In this document: positions 1 through 7,778 of the stretch, piece by piece | How the letters are laid out: every line of letters begins with the position of its first letter | How positions within the stretch are numbered: position 1 is the stretch's first letter | DNA from: UBA11346 sp038060575 | GTDB taxonomy: Bacteria > Planctomycetota > UBA11346 | Reading direction: 5' to 3' | DNA length: 21,465 bases | Assembly (NCBI GenBank): GCA_964652775.1 | Contig: CAZZAM010000056.1 | Location: forward strand, 1-21,465 | Program-made: the position numbers and the translations under genes | The notes under the pieces: model-generated | The model's input: the letters and a program-made list of their open reading frames with translations, nothing else | The model's database searches: none | What the model was told of the DNA's origin: nothing

Positions 1-55
1 AGCATTCCAGCATTCCAGCATTCCAGCATTCCAGCATTCCAGCATTCCAGCATTT
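1..55. repeat. 8-bp tandem repeat at the contig edge
   Basis: Six perfect head-to-tail copies of the octamer AGCATTCC followed by a degenerate copy (AGCATTTT) occupy the first bases of the window, ending just before the hemW stop codon. The number of units beyond the left edge cannot be seen. The unit shares the core GCATTC with the palindrome at 4351-4449. Such an array is a plausible reason for the assembly to break here. Confidence 0.9.
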
Positions 56-59
56 TCCC

Positions 60-1166
60 TCAGGGCATCATGCGGACAGTCAGTTCGTCCTGAATATGCC
101 GGGCTTTTGCGGCAAGGCGAATGTGGCCAGGGGGCAGTTCAACGAGATCAAGATCAGCGAGGGATTGTGCTAGTGGTCGCCAGCGGGACTCGCTGTCGCC
201 GAGGGCATCGAGGCGCGCCGTGGAGATCCCCTCGGCAAGGCGAAGGCCCAGCATCCACGCCTCGCGCAGCCTGTCTGTGGCGCTGAGCGGCTCGCGTTTC
301 CAGATCAGTTGACCGGCTCCGGCAACGGCCGCGATGTAGCGGCCGGGATGTGGTTCACGGGTCGTTCGTTCGCTGCCAATAGTACTCACGGCACCAGCCC
401 CCGCAGCATGGTAGTCATGCTGCTGCCAGTAGGCGAGGTTGTGCCGACAGGCTGCACCGGGACGGGCGAAGTTGGATGTTTCGTACGCAATAAGACCCAG
501 GCTCGCGAGTCGCTCTTGCACGAGGTTGATCAAGCGGTGACTGCGCTCGTGATCAATGTCAGCCATCTCGCCGCGCGAACGCTTGGCGTGAAATTCGGTG
601 CCGGGTTCGTAGGTCAGATGATACACGGAAGCATGTTCGAGTTGGTGGCGGCGATACAGTTCCAGGTCCGACTCGACTTCGGCTTCGCTTTGATTCGGGA
701 GACCAAACATCAGATCAACGGAAACGCGTGGAACAGCCGCCAGGGCTGCGGCGACCGCGCGCTCAGCATCGGCGGCATTATGCACCCGACCCAAAAAGCG
801 CAGATGGTGTTCATGGGTGCTCTGCACGCCCAGGCTGATGCGATTGACGCCATGTCGAGCTAGTACGGCGAATCGTGCAGCGTCTGATGAACCAGGATTG
901 GCTTCGCAGGTCCACTCATACTGCGGTGCGAGCGTGATGTGACAGCGAATCCCAGCGAGCAGACGATCCAGGTGACGTTCACCAAGAATCGTCGGTGTTC
1001 CACCGCCAATAAAGATCGTCTGATAGGGGCCACGTGGCAGGCAGCGAACGTCGGCGATCAGTGCGTCAACGTAGGCGGTGTGTTCATCATCCCGACCAGC
1101 GACGGAATTGAAATCACAGTATGGACACTTCGCCACGCAGTAAGGAACGTGAATATACAGATGCAT
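60..1166 (-). CDS. hemW: Radical SAM heme chaperone HemW (coproporphyrinogen oxidase-like)
   Basis: This 368-residue protein is a radical SAM enzyme of the HemN/HemW family. The cluster-binding motif is Cys10-x3-Cys14-x2-Cys17 followed by Asp-Phe. HemW has that form, whereas true HemN coproporphyrinogen dehydrogenase carries a further Cys there, so HemW is the better call. Other family motifs are GGGTPT at residues 54-59 (SAM binding), EANPG at about 88-92, RISLGVQS at 109-116, and a late HNLAYW followed by a GAGA segment. Length is close to the usual 375-380 residues. HemW is known as a heme-binding protein that delivers heme to membrane respiratory enzymes in the cytoplasm or at the inner membrane. 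The ATG at 1166 puts the CxxxCxxC motif at the usual distance from the N-terminus. A hairpin repeat (1246-1441) lies in its 5' leader, and the array at 1-55 abuts its stop codon. Confidence 0.9.
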   Translation of the reverse strand: MHLYIHVPYCVAKCPYCDFNSVAGRDDEHTAYVDALIADVRCLPRGPYQTIFIGGGTPTILGERHLDRLLAGIRCHITLAPQYEWTCEANPGSSDAARFAVLARHGVNRISLGVQSTHEHHLRFLGRVHNAADAERAVAAALAAVPRVSVDLMFGLPNQSEAEVESDLELYRRHQLEHASVYHLTYEPGTEFHAKRSRGEMADIDHERSHRLINLVQERLASLGLIAYETSNFARPGAACRHNLAYWQQHDYHAAGAGAVSTIGSERTTREPHPGRYIAAVAGAGQLIWKREPLSATDRLREAWMLGLRLAEGISTARLDALGDSESRWRPLAQSLADLDLVELPPGHIRLAAKARHIQDELTVRMMP

Positions 1167-1245
1167 GGCGATGGGATTTTTTGCAGTTCTATAAGCAGGA
1201 GCGGCGACGTATCTCGAGAGAAAGTGAGAGTAGCCGAGGAGTCAA

Positions 1246-1441
1246 CCTAAACAACGCAATCCAAGGCAACCGCTGATGCGCAGAGTTACGCAGAGGTCGC
1301 TGAGGGCTAGGGTTAGCGGTTATTGCAGTTTCTGGTGCCGATCATCCACAGGGTGACGAATCAAGCGCACTCTCCGCTGCGATTTCAGCGGCCTCTGCGC
1401 CTCAGCGGTTGGCTTGGGGTTTTTCAAACGTCGGCATGAGG
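1246..1441 (-). repeat. 196-bp hairpin repeat element, copy A
   Basis: This copy fills most of the 301-base gap between the unknown gene (ends 1468) and hemW (starts 1166). The strand given is the orientation shared with the downstream gene. The plus-strand left arm starts CCAAGGCAACCGCTGA at 1261 and the right arm ends AGCGGTTGGCTTGG at 1417. Short outer flanks (CCTAAACAACGCAA and a T5 run followed by CGGCATGAGG) match those of copy C. The central hairpin is CATCC (1343-1347), loop ACA, GGGTG (1351-1355), with one wobble pair. It is the same length as copy C. I see no ORF worth calling inside it. Confidence 0.85.
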
Positions 1442-1467
1442 GGCGCCGCATCTGACGAGTTGGCTAT

Positions 1468-2415
1468 TCAGTTTCGCCGACGAATCCGCGAACTGCCGGC
1501 TCGGGGCGTTTGGCCTACTGGTGTGAATTCGGCAATGTTTTCGCTCGCCGCTTGGACCAGGGCAGTAGCAACGTCCTCGGTCGCGTGACCGATCAAAATA
1601 TGGGTCCAGACGTAGTACAACACGAAGGCCAACGGCCGCGATTTCTTGAGCTCGGACAGTTCAGGTCCAAGCGATGCGATATCTTCTTCCATCTCCGAAA
1701 TCACCCCGGTCAGACCATAGACGGTTTCAGCCGGCGGGTTGCAACCCCGTCGATGCAGCGCAAGTACGACCGCAGCTTCACGCAGATCGTCGCCAGCAAC
1801 GATGACCGGCGATCCTTCGGCACTGCGTAGCGGCGGTGGATTGGCAGAATCGCGCCAGGCCGATGCGACTTCCTGCAGCCAGCCGTGGGTCGAGGTTGGC
1901 GGTGGCAGTCGCACTTCCCAGGGCTCGTCGTCATCGTCGCTCTCGTCGTCCACTGCACGGTCGGACTCAGTTCGCTGCGAGCGCGGCGCAGGAGGATCGT
2001 TGTCCCAACAGGACGTCACTACAGCACCGGCAAGCGATTCGCTGATTGCGTTGGCATGGACCTGAGCGGCAAGGTAATAGAGCAGGAAAAACTGCGATTC
2101 GTTGATGTGGTGATCTTCGGGATCTCCGCCACCGTGACGCCGTAAACGCTCAGTGATGTCGGTCATCGCATCGATGGCGCGATCAATCGTTGCGGCATCG
2201 CCACTGAGCGGCGGTAATCCTCGTGCCGCACGCGCGTAGGTGACCGCGAGGTCTTCCATGCGGTGCCAAAGCGCATCGCCGGGATGTTCATCGCTGGCCG
2301 CTAGTTCGGCACGAGCGGTTTCCAAGGCTGAGCGAACCTCGGACTCCCAGGCTGGCACATCTGCGGGGGGCGGGGAGCCCATCAGCGCACCAAGGAATCC
2401 CAACCCAACGGGCAT
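1468..2415 (-). CDS. Protein of unknown function, 315 aa
   Basis: I do not recognise this family. The first 30 residues contain a short hydrophobic start (MPVGLGFLGALMG) that is too weak to call a signal peptide. Residues of about 20-135 look helical. They are followed by a very acidic low-complexity stretch (DDESDDDDEP) that probably links two helical domains. The C-terminal part has a segment with LAFVLYYVWTHILIGHA that could be one buried or membrane helix, and the tail is basic (SSRIRRRN). Its ATG at 2415 lies within the 3' end of the adenylate cyclase gene, which it overlaps by 34 bases. The two are therefore probably co-transcribed and translationally coupled, suggesting a role linked to the cyclase. 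No catalytic motif is visible. Confidence 0.75.
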   Translation of the reverse strand: MPVGLGFLGALMGSPPPADVPAWESEVRSALETARAELAASDEHPGDALWHRMEDLAVTYARAARGLPPLSGDAATIDRAIDAMTDITERLRRHGGGDPEDHHINESQFFLLYYLAAQVHANAISESLAGAVVTSCWDNDPPAPRSQRTESDRAVDDESDDDDEPWEVRLPPPTSTHGWLQEVASAWRDSANPPPLRSAEGSPVIVAGDDLREAAVVLALHRRGCNPPAETVYGLTGVISEMEEDIASLGPELSELKKSRPLAFVLYYVWTHILIGHATEDVATALVQAASENIAEFTPVGQTPRAGSSRIRRRN

Positions 2416-4268
2416 GCCAAGGATTCAGGACCAAGCAGGCCAGCGAGGGAAGGATCGGTAAACTGGACTTGGCAGCGGGTCAACACGCCGTCGGCGTTCT
2501 GGGCGGGAAGTGATGAGATCGCCGTGGGCTTGCCGAGCGCAACGCCCGGCCATTCAACCGCAGCGGAAGCCATGGCGTGGGCACACGGATCGTGGCCGCG
2601 CGGGTGCAGCATGATGAAGGAGAGATCGGCCAATCGGCGAATGATCCAGCAGCGCACGCTGCCGGAATCAACCGGCAGGAATAGCATTAATTCGCCAGCA
2701 TCGCGAGCGAGGGCGCGCAGCGAATAGAGTGACAAAGCCTCGGTCTTGTTGCGCACATGCACCGGTGGCATTTTGACGCCATGGGCTGCGCCCTTGAGCG
2801 CGGACCAGCAGGATTGGCTGATCAGCACCTGTTCTTTCATCGCGTGATGTTCAATTCGCGAGGCGGTATTCACAGTGTCACCAAGCAACGTGTAGCTGGT
2901 CGTATCCGAAGTGCCGATGTTTCCAGCAACGACCGGTCCGGTGTTCAGGCCGATGCCATGACCGAGGATCGGACGCCCTTCACCGGAAGCCAAGCTATTG
3001 AAGCCGAGCATGGCGATCTGCATGTCCAAAGCGGCAGAGCAACCTTCGATGGCACTGTTGCCTTGTTCGATCGGAATGCCCCAGAATGCCATGATCGCGT
3101 CACCGATGAACTTGTCGATCGAGCCACGCTCGTTCTTGATGCACGGCACCATGCGCTCGAAATATTTATTCATCAGGTCAACGACGGCTTCTGGTGCCAA
3201 AGTCTCGGACATCCGCGTGAAGCCGACGACGTCGCTGAAGAGGACGGTGCCCTGATAGGTTCGTCCACCGAGCCCGAGGTCGAGTTTTCCGTCGAGCACC
3301 TGCTGAGCGAGCGGGCCGGGCAGGAAGCGACAGAGGTTGTCCTTGGTGCGAGTCTCGGTTTCAATGCGGCGCAGTTGCTGCGCGTTGCGCAAAGCGATGG
3401 AAGCAACTTGGCTGACGGCGGCCGCAAGTTCCAGATCTTTTGAGGTGAACGCACGCGCCCGGTCGGCGGTGTCAACCTGGAGCAACCCCAGCACCTCGTT
3501 CTCGACGATGAGCGGGACGGTCATCGCACTGCGAATGCGCAGGCTGACGATCGACATGCCCTGATCAAAGTCGCCGGGATTTGAGTCGTTGAAGAGGAAG
3601 GCCGAGCGCTCGACCAGGGCCTTGCGGCAGATCGAATTCGAGACCTTGGCCGCTTCGTTTTGGGCTTGTGGTGTGCGGGTGCGTACAGCCTGCGGATGGA
3701 GTTCTTCAACCTTGCTGCCAAGCATGAGGAATCCGCGTTCGGCCTGAGGGAACAAGTCGAACATCACTTCGATGATGCCATTAAGCACGGCGTCGAGCTT
3801 GTCGATGTCCTTGCTCAGGTTCATTGCCTTGAGCAGCCCGGCAAAGCGCAGGCCGTTGCTGTCGGGCATCCGGCTCTTCTCTGCCAGATCCGCCATCGGC
3901 AGCACAATCGACTGGCTCATGTCGGATTCAGAGTCGTGGAAGCCGAAGACCGATTCCTTGGCGTCACCAGAGGCACCACCGCTAGAGGCACGAATACGGA
4001 TGCGCGTCTCGCCGAGTCGGAACACATCATCGTGTTTGAGGGGAATCGGATCGGTGACGCGTTTCTCGTTCAGGAACGTGCCATTGGCGGATCGGTTATC
4101 GACCAGCGTGATACCGGTGCCGTCGAACACGACGCGTGCATGCTGACGCGAACAGTTGGGATCAGGAACTTCGAGCGAGCAATCGGGGCTGCGACCGGCG
4201 AGCAGACTGCTCTTGACCGGCACGACCTCGCCTGCCCTTGATCCGGTCACGAACACCAGTTCGAACAT
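2382..4268 (-). CDS. FHA-GAF-adenylate/guanylate cyclase (class III)
   Basis: From the ATG at 4268 the protein has 628 residues. Residues 1-95 form an FHA domain (GRS at 25-27, SRQH at 40-43, NRSANGT at 58-64), which binds phosphothreonine peptides. Residues of about 145-300 are GAF-like, and 335-520 are a class III nucleotide cyclase. Both metal-binding aspartates are present (Asp346 in FSDVVGF, Asp390 in KFIGDAIMAFWG), as are Lys387, the GDTVNTASR motif (Asp464) and Arg471. The set fits an active enzyme, more likely adenylate than guanylate specific, making cyclic AMP from ATP. No membrane segment is seen, so it should be cytosolic. About 105 residues at the C-terminus match nothing I know. 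An in-frame TTG at 4475 would add 69 residues translated from the repeat at 4351-4449, and I reject it. The gene overlaps the next one by 34 bases. Confidence 0.88.
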   Translation of the reverse strand: MFELVFVTGSRAGEVVPVKSSLLAGRSPDCSLEVPDPNCSRQHARVVFDGTGITLVDNRSANGTFLNEKRVTDPIPLKHDDVFRLGETRIRIRASSGGASGDAKESVFGFHDSESDMSQSIVLPMADLAEKSRMPDSNGLRFAGLLKAMNLSKDIDKLDAVLNGIIEVMFDLFPQAERGFLMLGSKVEELHPQAVRTRTPQAQNEAAKVSNSICRKALVERSAFLFNDSNPGDFDQGMSIVSLRIRSAMTVPLIVENEVLGLLQVDTADRARAFTSKDLELAAAVSQVASIALRNAQQLRRIETETRTKDNLCRFLPGPLAQQVLDGKLDLGLGGRTYQGTVLFSDVVGFTRMSETLAPEAVVDLMNKYFERMVPCIKNERGSIDKFIGDAIMAFWGIPIEQGNSAIEGCSAALDMQIAMLGFNSLASGEGRPILGHGIGLNTGPVVAGNIGTSDTTSYTLLGDTVNTASRIEHHAMKEQVLISQSCWSALKGAAHGVKMPPVHVRNKTEALSLYSLRALARDAGELMLFLPVDSGSVRCWIIRRLADLSFIMLHPRGHDPCAHAMASAAVEWPGVALGKPTAISSLPAQNADGVLTRCQVQFTDPSLAGLLGPESLACPLGWDSLVR

Positions 4269-4350
4269 GGCCGAGAGGTTACAGGCGTGGCGACCGACAG
4301 GCAACAGGTGGAGTATAGGCCCCAGGGCGAGCGGTTCGTGTATGGTGGAA

Positions 4351-4449
4351 TGTAGAATGCTCGAATGCTCGAATGCTCGAATGTGTGCCCAAAATACACC
4401 GAATTCGGTGTCTCCTCTCCATTCGAGCATTCCTACATTCGAGCATTCG
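4351..4449. repeat. Nested palindrome between divergent genes
   Basis: Three tandem ATGCTCGA-type units run rightwards from about 4356. An inverted counterpart (CATTCGAGCATTC, twice) occupies 4420-4449. The arms 4352-4367 and 4420-4436 match at 16 of 17 positions as inverted repeats. Between them lies a perfect 16-bp palindrome, ACACCGAATTCGGTGT, at 4396-4411. The whole structure sits between the divergent starts at 4268 (cyclase) and 4518 (exonuclease), so it could affect promoters of either gene. It may instead be a decayed repeat element. Confidence 0.8.
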
Positions 4450-4517
4450 CCATTGGCCCCAGTCCTTCTCGCCAATCGCCACTAGCCACCCGCTATTGGG
4501 GCCGTAAGCCTCAACCC

Positions 4518-5360
4518 ATGCTGACCGCCAGTTTCCAGTTCGCCAAAGGCATGACCGAAGAGCTGGAACGGGCTTTATGGATGCGCGGGGTGGTGACCTG
4601 GGATCTGGCCAGAGCGCATCCCGAAGAAGTGAGCGAGGCGGTTGGTGCTTCGCGCTCCGGTAAGCTCATTGAACAGATCACCGACGCCCAAAAAGCGCTC
4701 GCAGGCCGTGACCGCGCCTGGTTTCGCACCGCATTTGGGACCAAGGAGAGCTGGCGGCTGTGGCGCGCGTATGTTGCTCCTGAACGAGTCGCCCTGGTCG
4801 ATATTGAAACAACCGGGCTGACGCCGGGCTACGATCAGATCACGGTGATCGGATTGGCCGACAGCCGCAGTGCGCGGGCCTTCGTCGCCGGCAAACCTAT
4901 GCCCGGTGACGAACCGATTGACAAGTTTCCGCAAGCGCTGAAGGACTACGATCTCATCGTGACGTTTAATGGCGAGAACTTCGATCTCCCGTTCATCGAG
5001 CGTCACTTCAAAGACAGTGCGTTCAGGATTGATCTGCCCCACATGGATCTTTTGCTGCTGTCGCGCTCGCTCGGCATCAGTGGTGGCCTCAAGGATATTG
5101 AAAAGCAAATGGGCATCGTTCGCGGTGCCGACATCGCTGGCGTACGCGGCAGCGAAGCCATCGCCCTGTGGGGCGCATGGAAACACGGCGACGCGGCAGC
5201 CTACAAAAAATTGGTTACCTACTGCAAAGCCGACTGCACCAACCTGCGCGAACTCGCTGATCGACTATACGCGTTGCGCTGGGCCAAGGTGTACGAGGCC
5301 CATGCCAAGGCAGTGGATTTCGCAAAAACGAAGGGTCAGCAGCAGACGATTTTTGGGTAA
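4518..5360 (+). CDS. RNase H-fold 3'-5' exonuclease domain protein (YprB-like)
   Basis: From the ATG at 4518 the protein has 280 residues. The C-terminal two thirds is a DEDD-type exonuclease fold of the RNase_H_2/YprB kind. It shows DIETTGL at 95-101 (Asp95, Glu97), TFNGENFD at 149-156 (Asp156), HMD at 175-177 and YCKADCTNL at 235-243 (Asp239). These are the acidic residues expected to bind two metal ions. The first 90 residues are helical and lack a known motif, as is common in this family. The natural substrate of these proteins is poorly known, and DNA or RNA 3' end trimming is inferred. An upstream start at 4365 would read through the palindrome and is rejected. A hairpin repeat begins 2 bases after the stop codon. 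Confidence 0.85.
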   Translation: MLTASFQFAKGMTEELERALWMRGVVTWDLARAHPEEVSEAVGASRSGKLIEQITDAQKALAGRDRAWFRTAFGTKESWRLWRAYVAPERVALVDIETTGLTPGYDQITVIGLADSRSARAFVAGKPMPGDEPIDKFPQALKDYDLIVTFNGENFDLPFIERHFKDSAFRIDLPHMDLLLLSRSLGISGGLKDIEKQMGIVRGADIAGVRGSEAIALWGAWKHGDAAAYKKLVTYCKADCTNLRELADRLYALRWAKVYEAHAKAVDFAKTKGQQQTIFG

Positions 5361-5361
5361 T

Positions 5362-5602
5362 CTACAAGCTGGCGTTTGGGAAAAACCTCAAGGCAACCGC
5401 TGAGGCGCAGAGGCCGCAGAGATCGCAGAGGAGAGAGATTGGATTGTCACCCTGCGGGTGTTCGGTCTTGAAAACAACCATATCTTCTAACCCCCGGCCC
5501 TCTGCGACCTCTGCGACCTCTGCGACCTCTGCGACCTCTGCGACCTCTGCGACCTCTGCGTAACTCTGCGCCTCAGCGGTTGCCTTGGATCGCGAAGCAT
5601 TG
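5362..5602 (+). repeat. Hairpin repeat element, copy B (expanded)
   Basis: This is the same family as copies A, C and D, but about 241 bp long. The left arm begins CAAGGCAACCGCTGAGG at about 5389 and the right arm ends CAGCGGTTGCCTTGG at 5588. The central hairpin is CACCC (5448-5452), loop TGC, GGGTG (5456-5460), with full Watson-Crick pairing. The excess length over the other copies is about 45 bp, which equals five extra 9-bp units in the right arm. It fills most of the 343-base gap between the exonuclease and beta-propeller genes. The remaining ~100 bases contain no feature I can name apart from the ribosome-binding region. Confidence 0.87.
5500..5562 (+). repeat. 9-bp tandem repeat within copy B
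   Basis: Six perfect copies of CTCTGCGAC (5500-5553) are followed by a diverged seventh unit (CTCTGCGTA, 5554-5562). The other three elements carry only one or two recognisable units at this place. Slipped-strand expansion of the arm unit is the simplest explanation. Confidence 0.93.
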
Positions 5603-5687
5603 CTCCAATCAGTGCGTATGACCGCCAGGTGTGCTGTGTTGACGAGGTTGCTCTTGGCAATTCACGCAAGGGCCTAAGAGACACACC

Positions 5688-5727
5688 ACCAACGGAGCAC
5701 TTTATGAAGACCAACGGAGCACCCATG
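5688..5727 (+). promoter_or_regulatory. Duplicated ribosome-binding site and start codon
   Basis: The 13-mer ACCAACGGAGCAC occurs at 5688-5700 and again at 5710-5722. Each copy carries GGAG followed at 5-6 bases by an in-frame ATG (5704 and 5725). The arrangement looks like a 22-bp duplication that copied the translation start, leaving two usable in-frame starts that differ by seven residues. Confidence 0.75.
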
Positions 5728-6678
5728 CAAATCGCCGTCGACAACCTGACCTACACCTGGATCGCTGACTGGGCCAAAGTGAGCTCGGGTGCCGGATTCG
5801 CTCATCACGGCATCACCGTGTTGAAGAGCGGCAATATTCTCACCGGTCACGCGACGGATGCCAAAGTGCAGGAACTGGATCCGCAGGGCGTGGTCAAACG
5901 CGAATTCAAGGTGCCGGTTGGTGGAACGCATTGCTTGCACGTCGCCGAAGAAAACGGCCAGGAAGTGCTGTGGATCGCCGACGTCACCGGTAAGGGCGGC
6001 GCGAACGAAGGCCCGCAGGTCGTGAAGGTCGATATGACCGGTAAGTTGCTGGCGCGCCTCACCAAAGCCGACACCGGTTACGGCGAAGCTGAAAATTTCT
6101 GCCCGACTGCGCTCGCGGTTGATGCGGCGACCGGCAACGTGTGGATCACGGATGGCTACGGCAGCAGCCGGACGATGTGCTTCTCGCCCAAGCTCAAGCT
6201 CCTGCGTACGATCGACGGCAGCGATGGCCTTGGGCGTTTCAGTTGCCCGCACTGGGTCCACATCGATACGCGCAAGGGCACGCCGGAAGTCTATGTCGCC
6301 GATCGCGCCAAAGATCGCATCCAAGTGTACAGCACCGAGGGCAAGTTCCTGCGCGGCATCACCACCGGCTTGGTGACGCCGTCCGGATTCGCCAGCTTCG
6401 GTGATTACCTGGTGGTCGCCGAGCTGAAGGCGCGTCTCGTGTTGCTTGATAAAGAAGATCGCATCGTTGGTTACATTGGCGCAGGCCCGCAAAACGTGGT
6501 TAAGAAGGGCTGGCCCAATCGTTTCGACGCCACCAACGTCGCGCATCCGCCGCAGCCCGACATCCGCGTCGGCGAGTTCAACAGTCCGCACGGCGTCTGC
6601 GCCGATCGCCAGGGCAATATCTACGTCAGCGAGTGGCTGCTTGGGGATCGCTTCACAAAGTTGCAGCGCGTCGCGTAA
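5704..6678 (+). CDS. NHL-repeat-type beta-propeller protein
   Basis: From the ATG at 5704 the protein has 325 residues. It contains repeated blade-like segments of the NHL/SMP-30 style: ALAVDAATGNVWITDGYG, a segment with VYVADRAKDRIQVYSTEGKF, and at the end FNSPHGVCADRQGNIYVSEW. This pattern predicts a six-bladed propeller. No signal peptide is seen, so the protein is probably cytoplasmic. Propellers of this type act as hydrolases, lyases or binding scaffolds, and no catalytic set can be assigned here. The start region is duplicated: a second ATG at 5725 has an identical upstream sequence, so either could initiate. The following gene encodes a PhyH dioxygenase on the same strand, 84 bases downstream, and the two may form a small catabolic unit. 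Confidence 0.82.
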   Translation: MKTNGAPMQIAVDNLTYTWIADWAKVSSGAGFAHHGITVLKSGNILTGHATDAKVQELDPQGVVKREFKVPVGGTHCLHVAEENGQEVLWIADVTGKGGANEGPQVVKVDMTGKLLARLTKADTGYGEAENFCPTALAVDAATGNVWITDGYGSSRTMCFSPKLKLLRTIDGSDGLGRFSCPHWVHIDTRKGTPEVYVADRAKDRIQVYSTEGKFLRGITTGLVTPSGFASFGDYLVVAELKARLVLLDKEDRIVGYIGAGPQNVVKKGWPNRFDATNVAHPPQPDIRVGEFNSPHGVCADRQGNIYVSEWLLGDRFTKLQRVA

Positions 6679-6762
6679 GTCCGGCTGGAAATCTTACGGT
6701 GATCCATCCTGTCCAGACCATCAGCTATGGGCGACGTAATTGGGTTGCACATAATGGGGCGC

Positions 6763-7596
6763 ATGAGCACCATCGCCGCCACCCGCGCCATGCCTTCCAC
6801 CCTTACTGATCGTCAAGTTGCGGCCTATCACCGCGACGGCTACCTGAGCGGTGGCCCACTGTTGACCCCGACCGAGGTCGAGGAGCTCCGCAAGGAGTTA
6901 GATCGCGTCATCGCCGAGCGTGATCGCACGGACATTCCGCAGCCGGTCAGCTGCATGGATATGAACCGTGCTGGTACGCCGGTATGGCAGATCGTGAATA
7001 CCTGGCAGGCCAGTCCGGCTTTTGAGCGCCTCATCCATCATCCGCGGTTGGTTGCGATGATGCGCCAACTCGCTGGAGCAGACGGACGCGTCCTGCGCGT
7101 GTGGCATGATCAGGTGCAGTACAAACCAGCCCATCACGGCGGCGTCAACTGGTGGCATCAAGATTCACCCTACTGGACGACCCTCTCGCCGCGCGACAGC
7201 ATGGTGACGGCGTGGATCGCCCTTGATGAAGTCTCGCTCGACAACGGCTGCATGAGTATGGTTCCGGGCAGTCATTCCTGGGGCGATCACATCGAACATC
7301 TGCACGCGTGCGGGGAACGTTCGCGTGAATTCTGGACATCGCTTGGCGATGAGTTCCAGGATCAGCCGGTGCGCGTCGTCCCGCGTACCGTTGCGCTGGG
7401 CAATGTGCATTTCCATCACCCGCTCACCTGGCACGGATCGCACGAGAACCGCAGCGACCGTCCACGTCGCGCGATCGCGGTGCACGCCATGACGGCGCGC
7501 ACGGTGTTCGACGAGAAGGGTCAGCACATCATGAAGAAATTCATCACCGCCAAGCACGGCCAGCCGGTGACCGACTCGGTGTTCGTCGAGCTGTAA
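6763..7596 (+). CDS. Phytanoyl-CoA dioxygenase (PhyH) family Fe(II)/2-oxoglutarate oxygenase
   Basis: From the ATG at 6763 the protein has 277 residues. LTDRQVAAYHRDGYL at 14-28 is the typical PhyH start. The iron-binding triad is visible as His132-x-Asp134 in WWHQDSPYW and His224 in the LTWHGS segment. An arginine in the following SDRPRRAI (about 233-238) should bind the 2-oxoglutarate carboxylate. The VPGSHSWGDH motif at 168-176 is also characteristic. Such enzymes hydroxylate small molecules using oxygen and 2-oxoglutarate, and the substrate cannot be told from the sequence. Other in-frame ATGs lie at 6727, 6754 and 6790. None has a strong ribosome-binding site, so the N-terminus is uncertain by up to 20 residues. 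The cytosol is the expected location. Confidence 0.88.
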   Translation: MSTIAATRAMPSTLTDRQVAAYHRDGYLSGGPLLTPTEVEELRKELDRVIAERDRTDIPQPVSCMDMNRAGTPVWQIVNTWQASPAFERLIHHPRLVAMMRQLAGADGRVLRVWHDQVQYKPAHHGGVNWWHQDSPYWTTLSPRDSMVTAWIALDEVSLDNGCMSMVPGSHSWGDHIEHLHACGERSREFWTSLGDEFQDQPVRVVPRTVALGNVHFHHPLTWHGSHENRSDRPRRAIAVHAMTARTVFDEKGQHIMKKFITAKHGQPVTDSVFVEL

Positions 7597-7604
7597 TATT
7601 CGAC

Positions 7605-7730
7605 TCACATGGAGAACCGGAGGACCGGAGTCGCGCACGATGAGCGGTGAAAGCAGTGGTCGCCACCTTGGTGAACACAGTTTCCTTCGACGTCTTCATG
7701 TCGGCTCTGTTCCTCCGTTTCTCCATGTGA
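7605..7730. repeat. 126-bp inverted-repeat element, second family
   Basis: Arms at 7605-7630 and 7705-7730 are inverted repeats matching at 23 of 26 positions (TCACATGGAGAAnCGGAGGA core). They enclose about 74 bases with no recognisable content. The arms have a roughly 9-base GGAG periodicity, reminiscent of the build of the 196-bp family but with a different unit. It lies between the dioxygenase gene and trmO. Confidence 0.75.
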
Positions 7731-7778
7731 TCCCATCGGAATGGTTGCTTTATCAGAGTCACCGGGCGAAAATGGGGC

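Noticed and set aside
309..863. 184-residue plus-strand ORF
   Set aside because: It is antisense to hemW, whose motifs are complete, and has no recognisable domain.
2757..3443. 228-residue plus-strand ORF
   Set aside because: It is the shadow of the cyclase and GAF domains on the opposite strand.
4269..4475. 69-residue N-terminal extension of the cyclase from a TTG start
   Set aside because: It consists of translated palindromic repeat and spacer, and the FHA domain begins directly at the ATG at 4268.
5487..5744. Minus-strand ORF encoding a repetitive Arg-Ser-Gln protein
   Set aside because: It is a translation of the 9-bp tandem repeat in copy B and runs antisense into the beta-propeller start. 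There is no other sign of coding.
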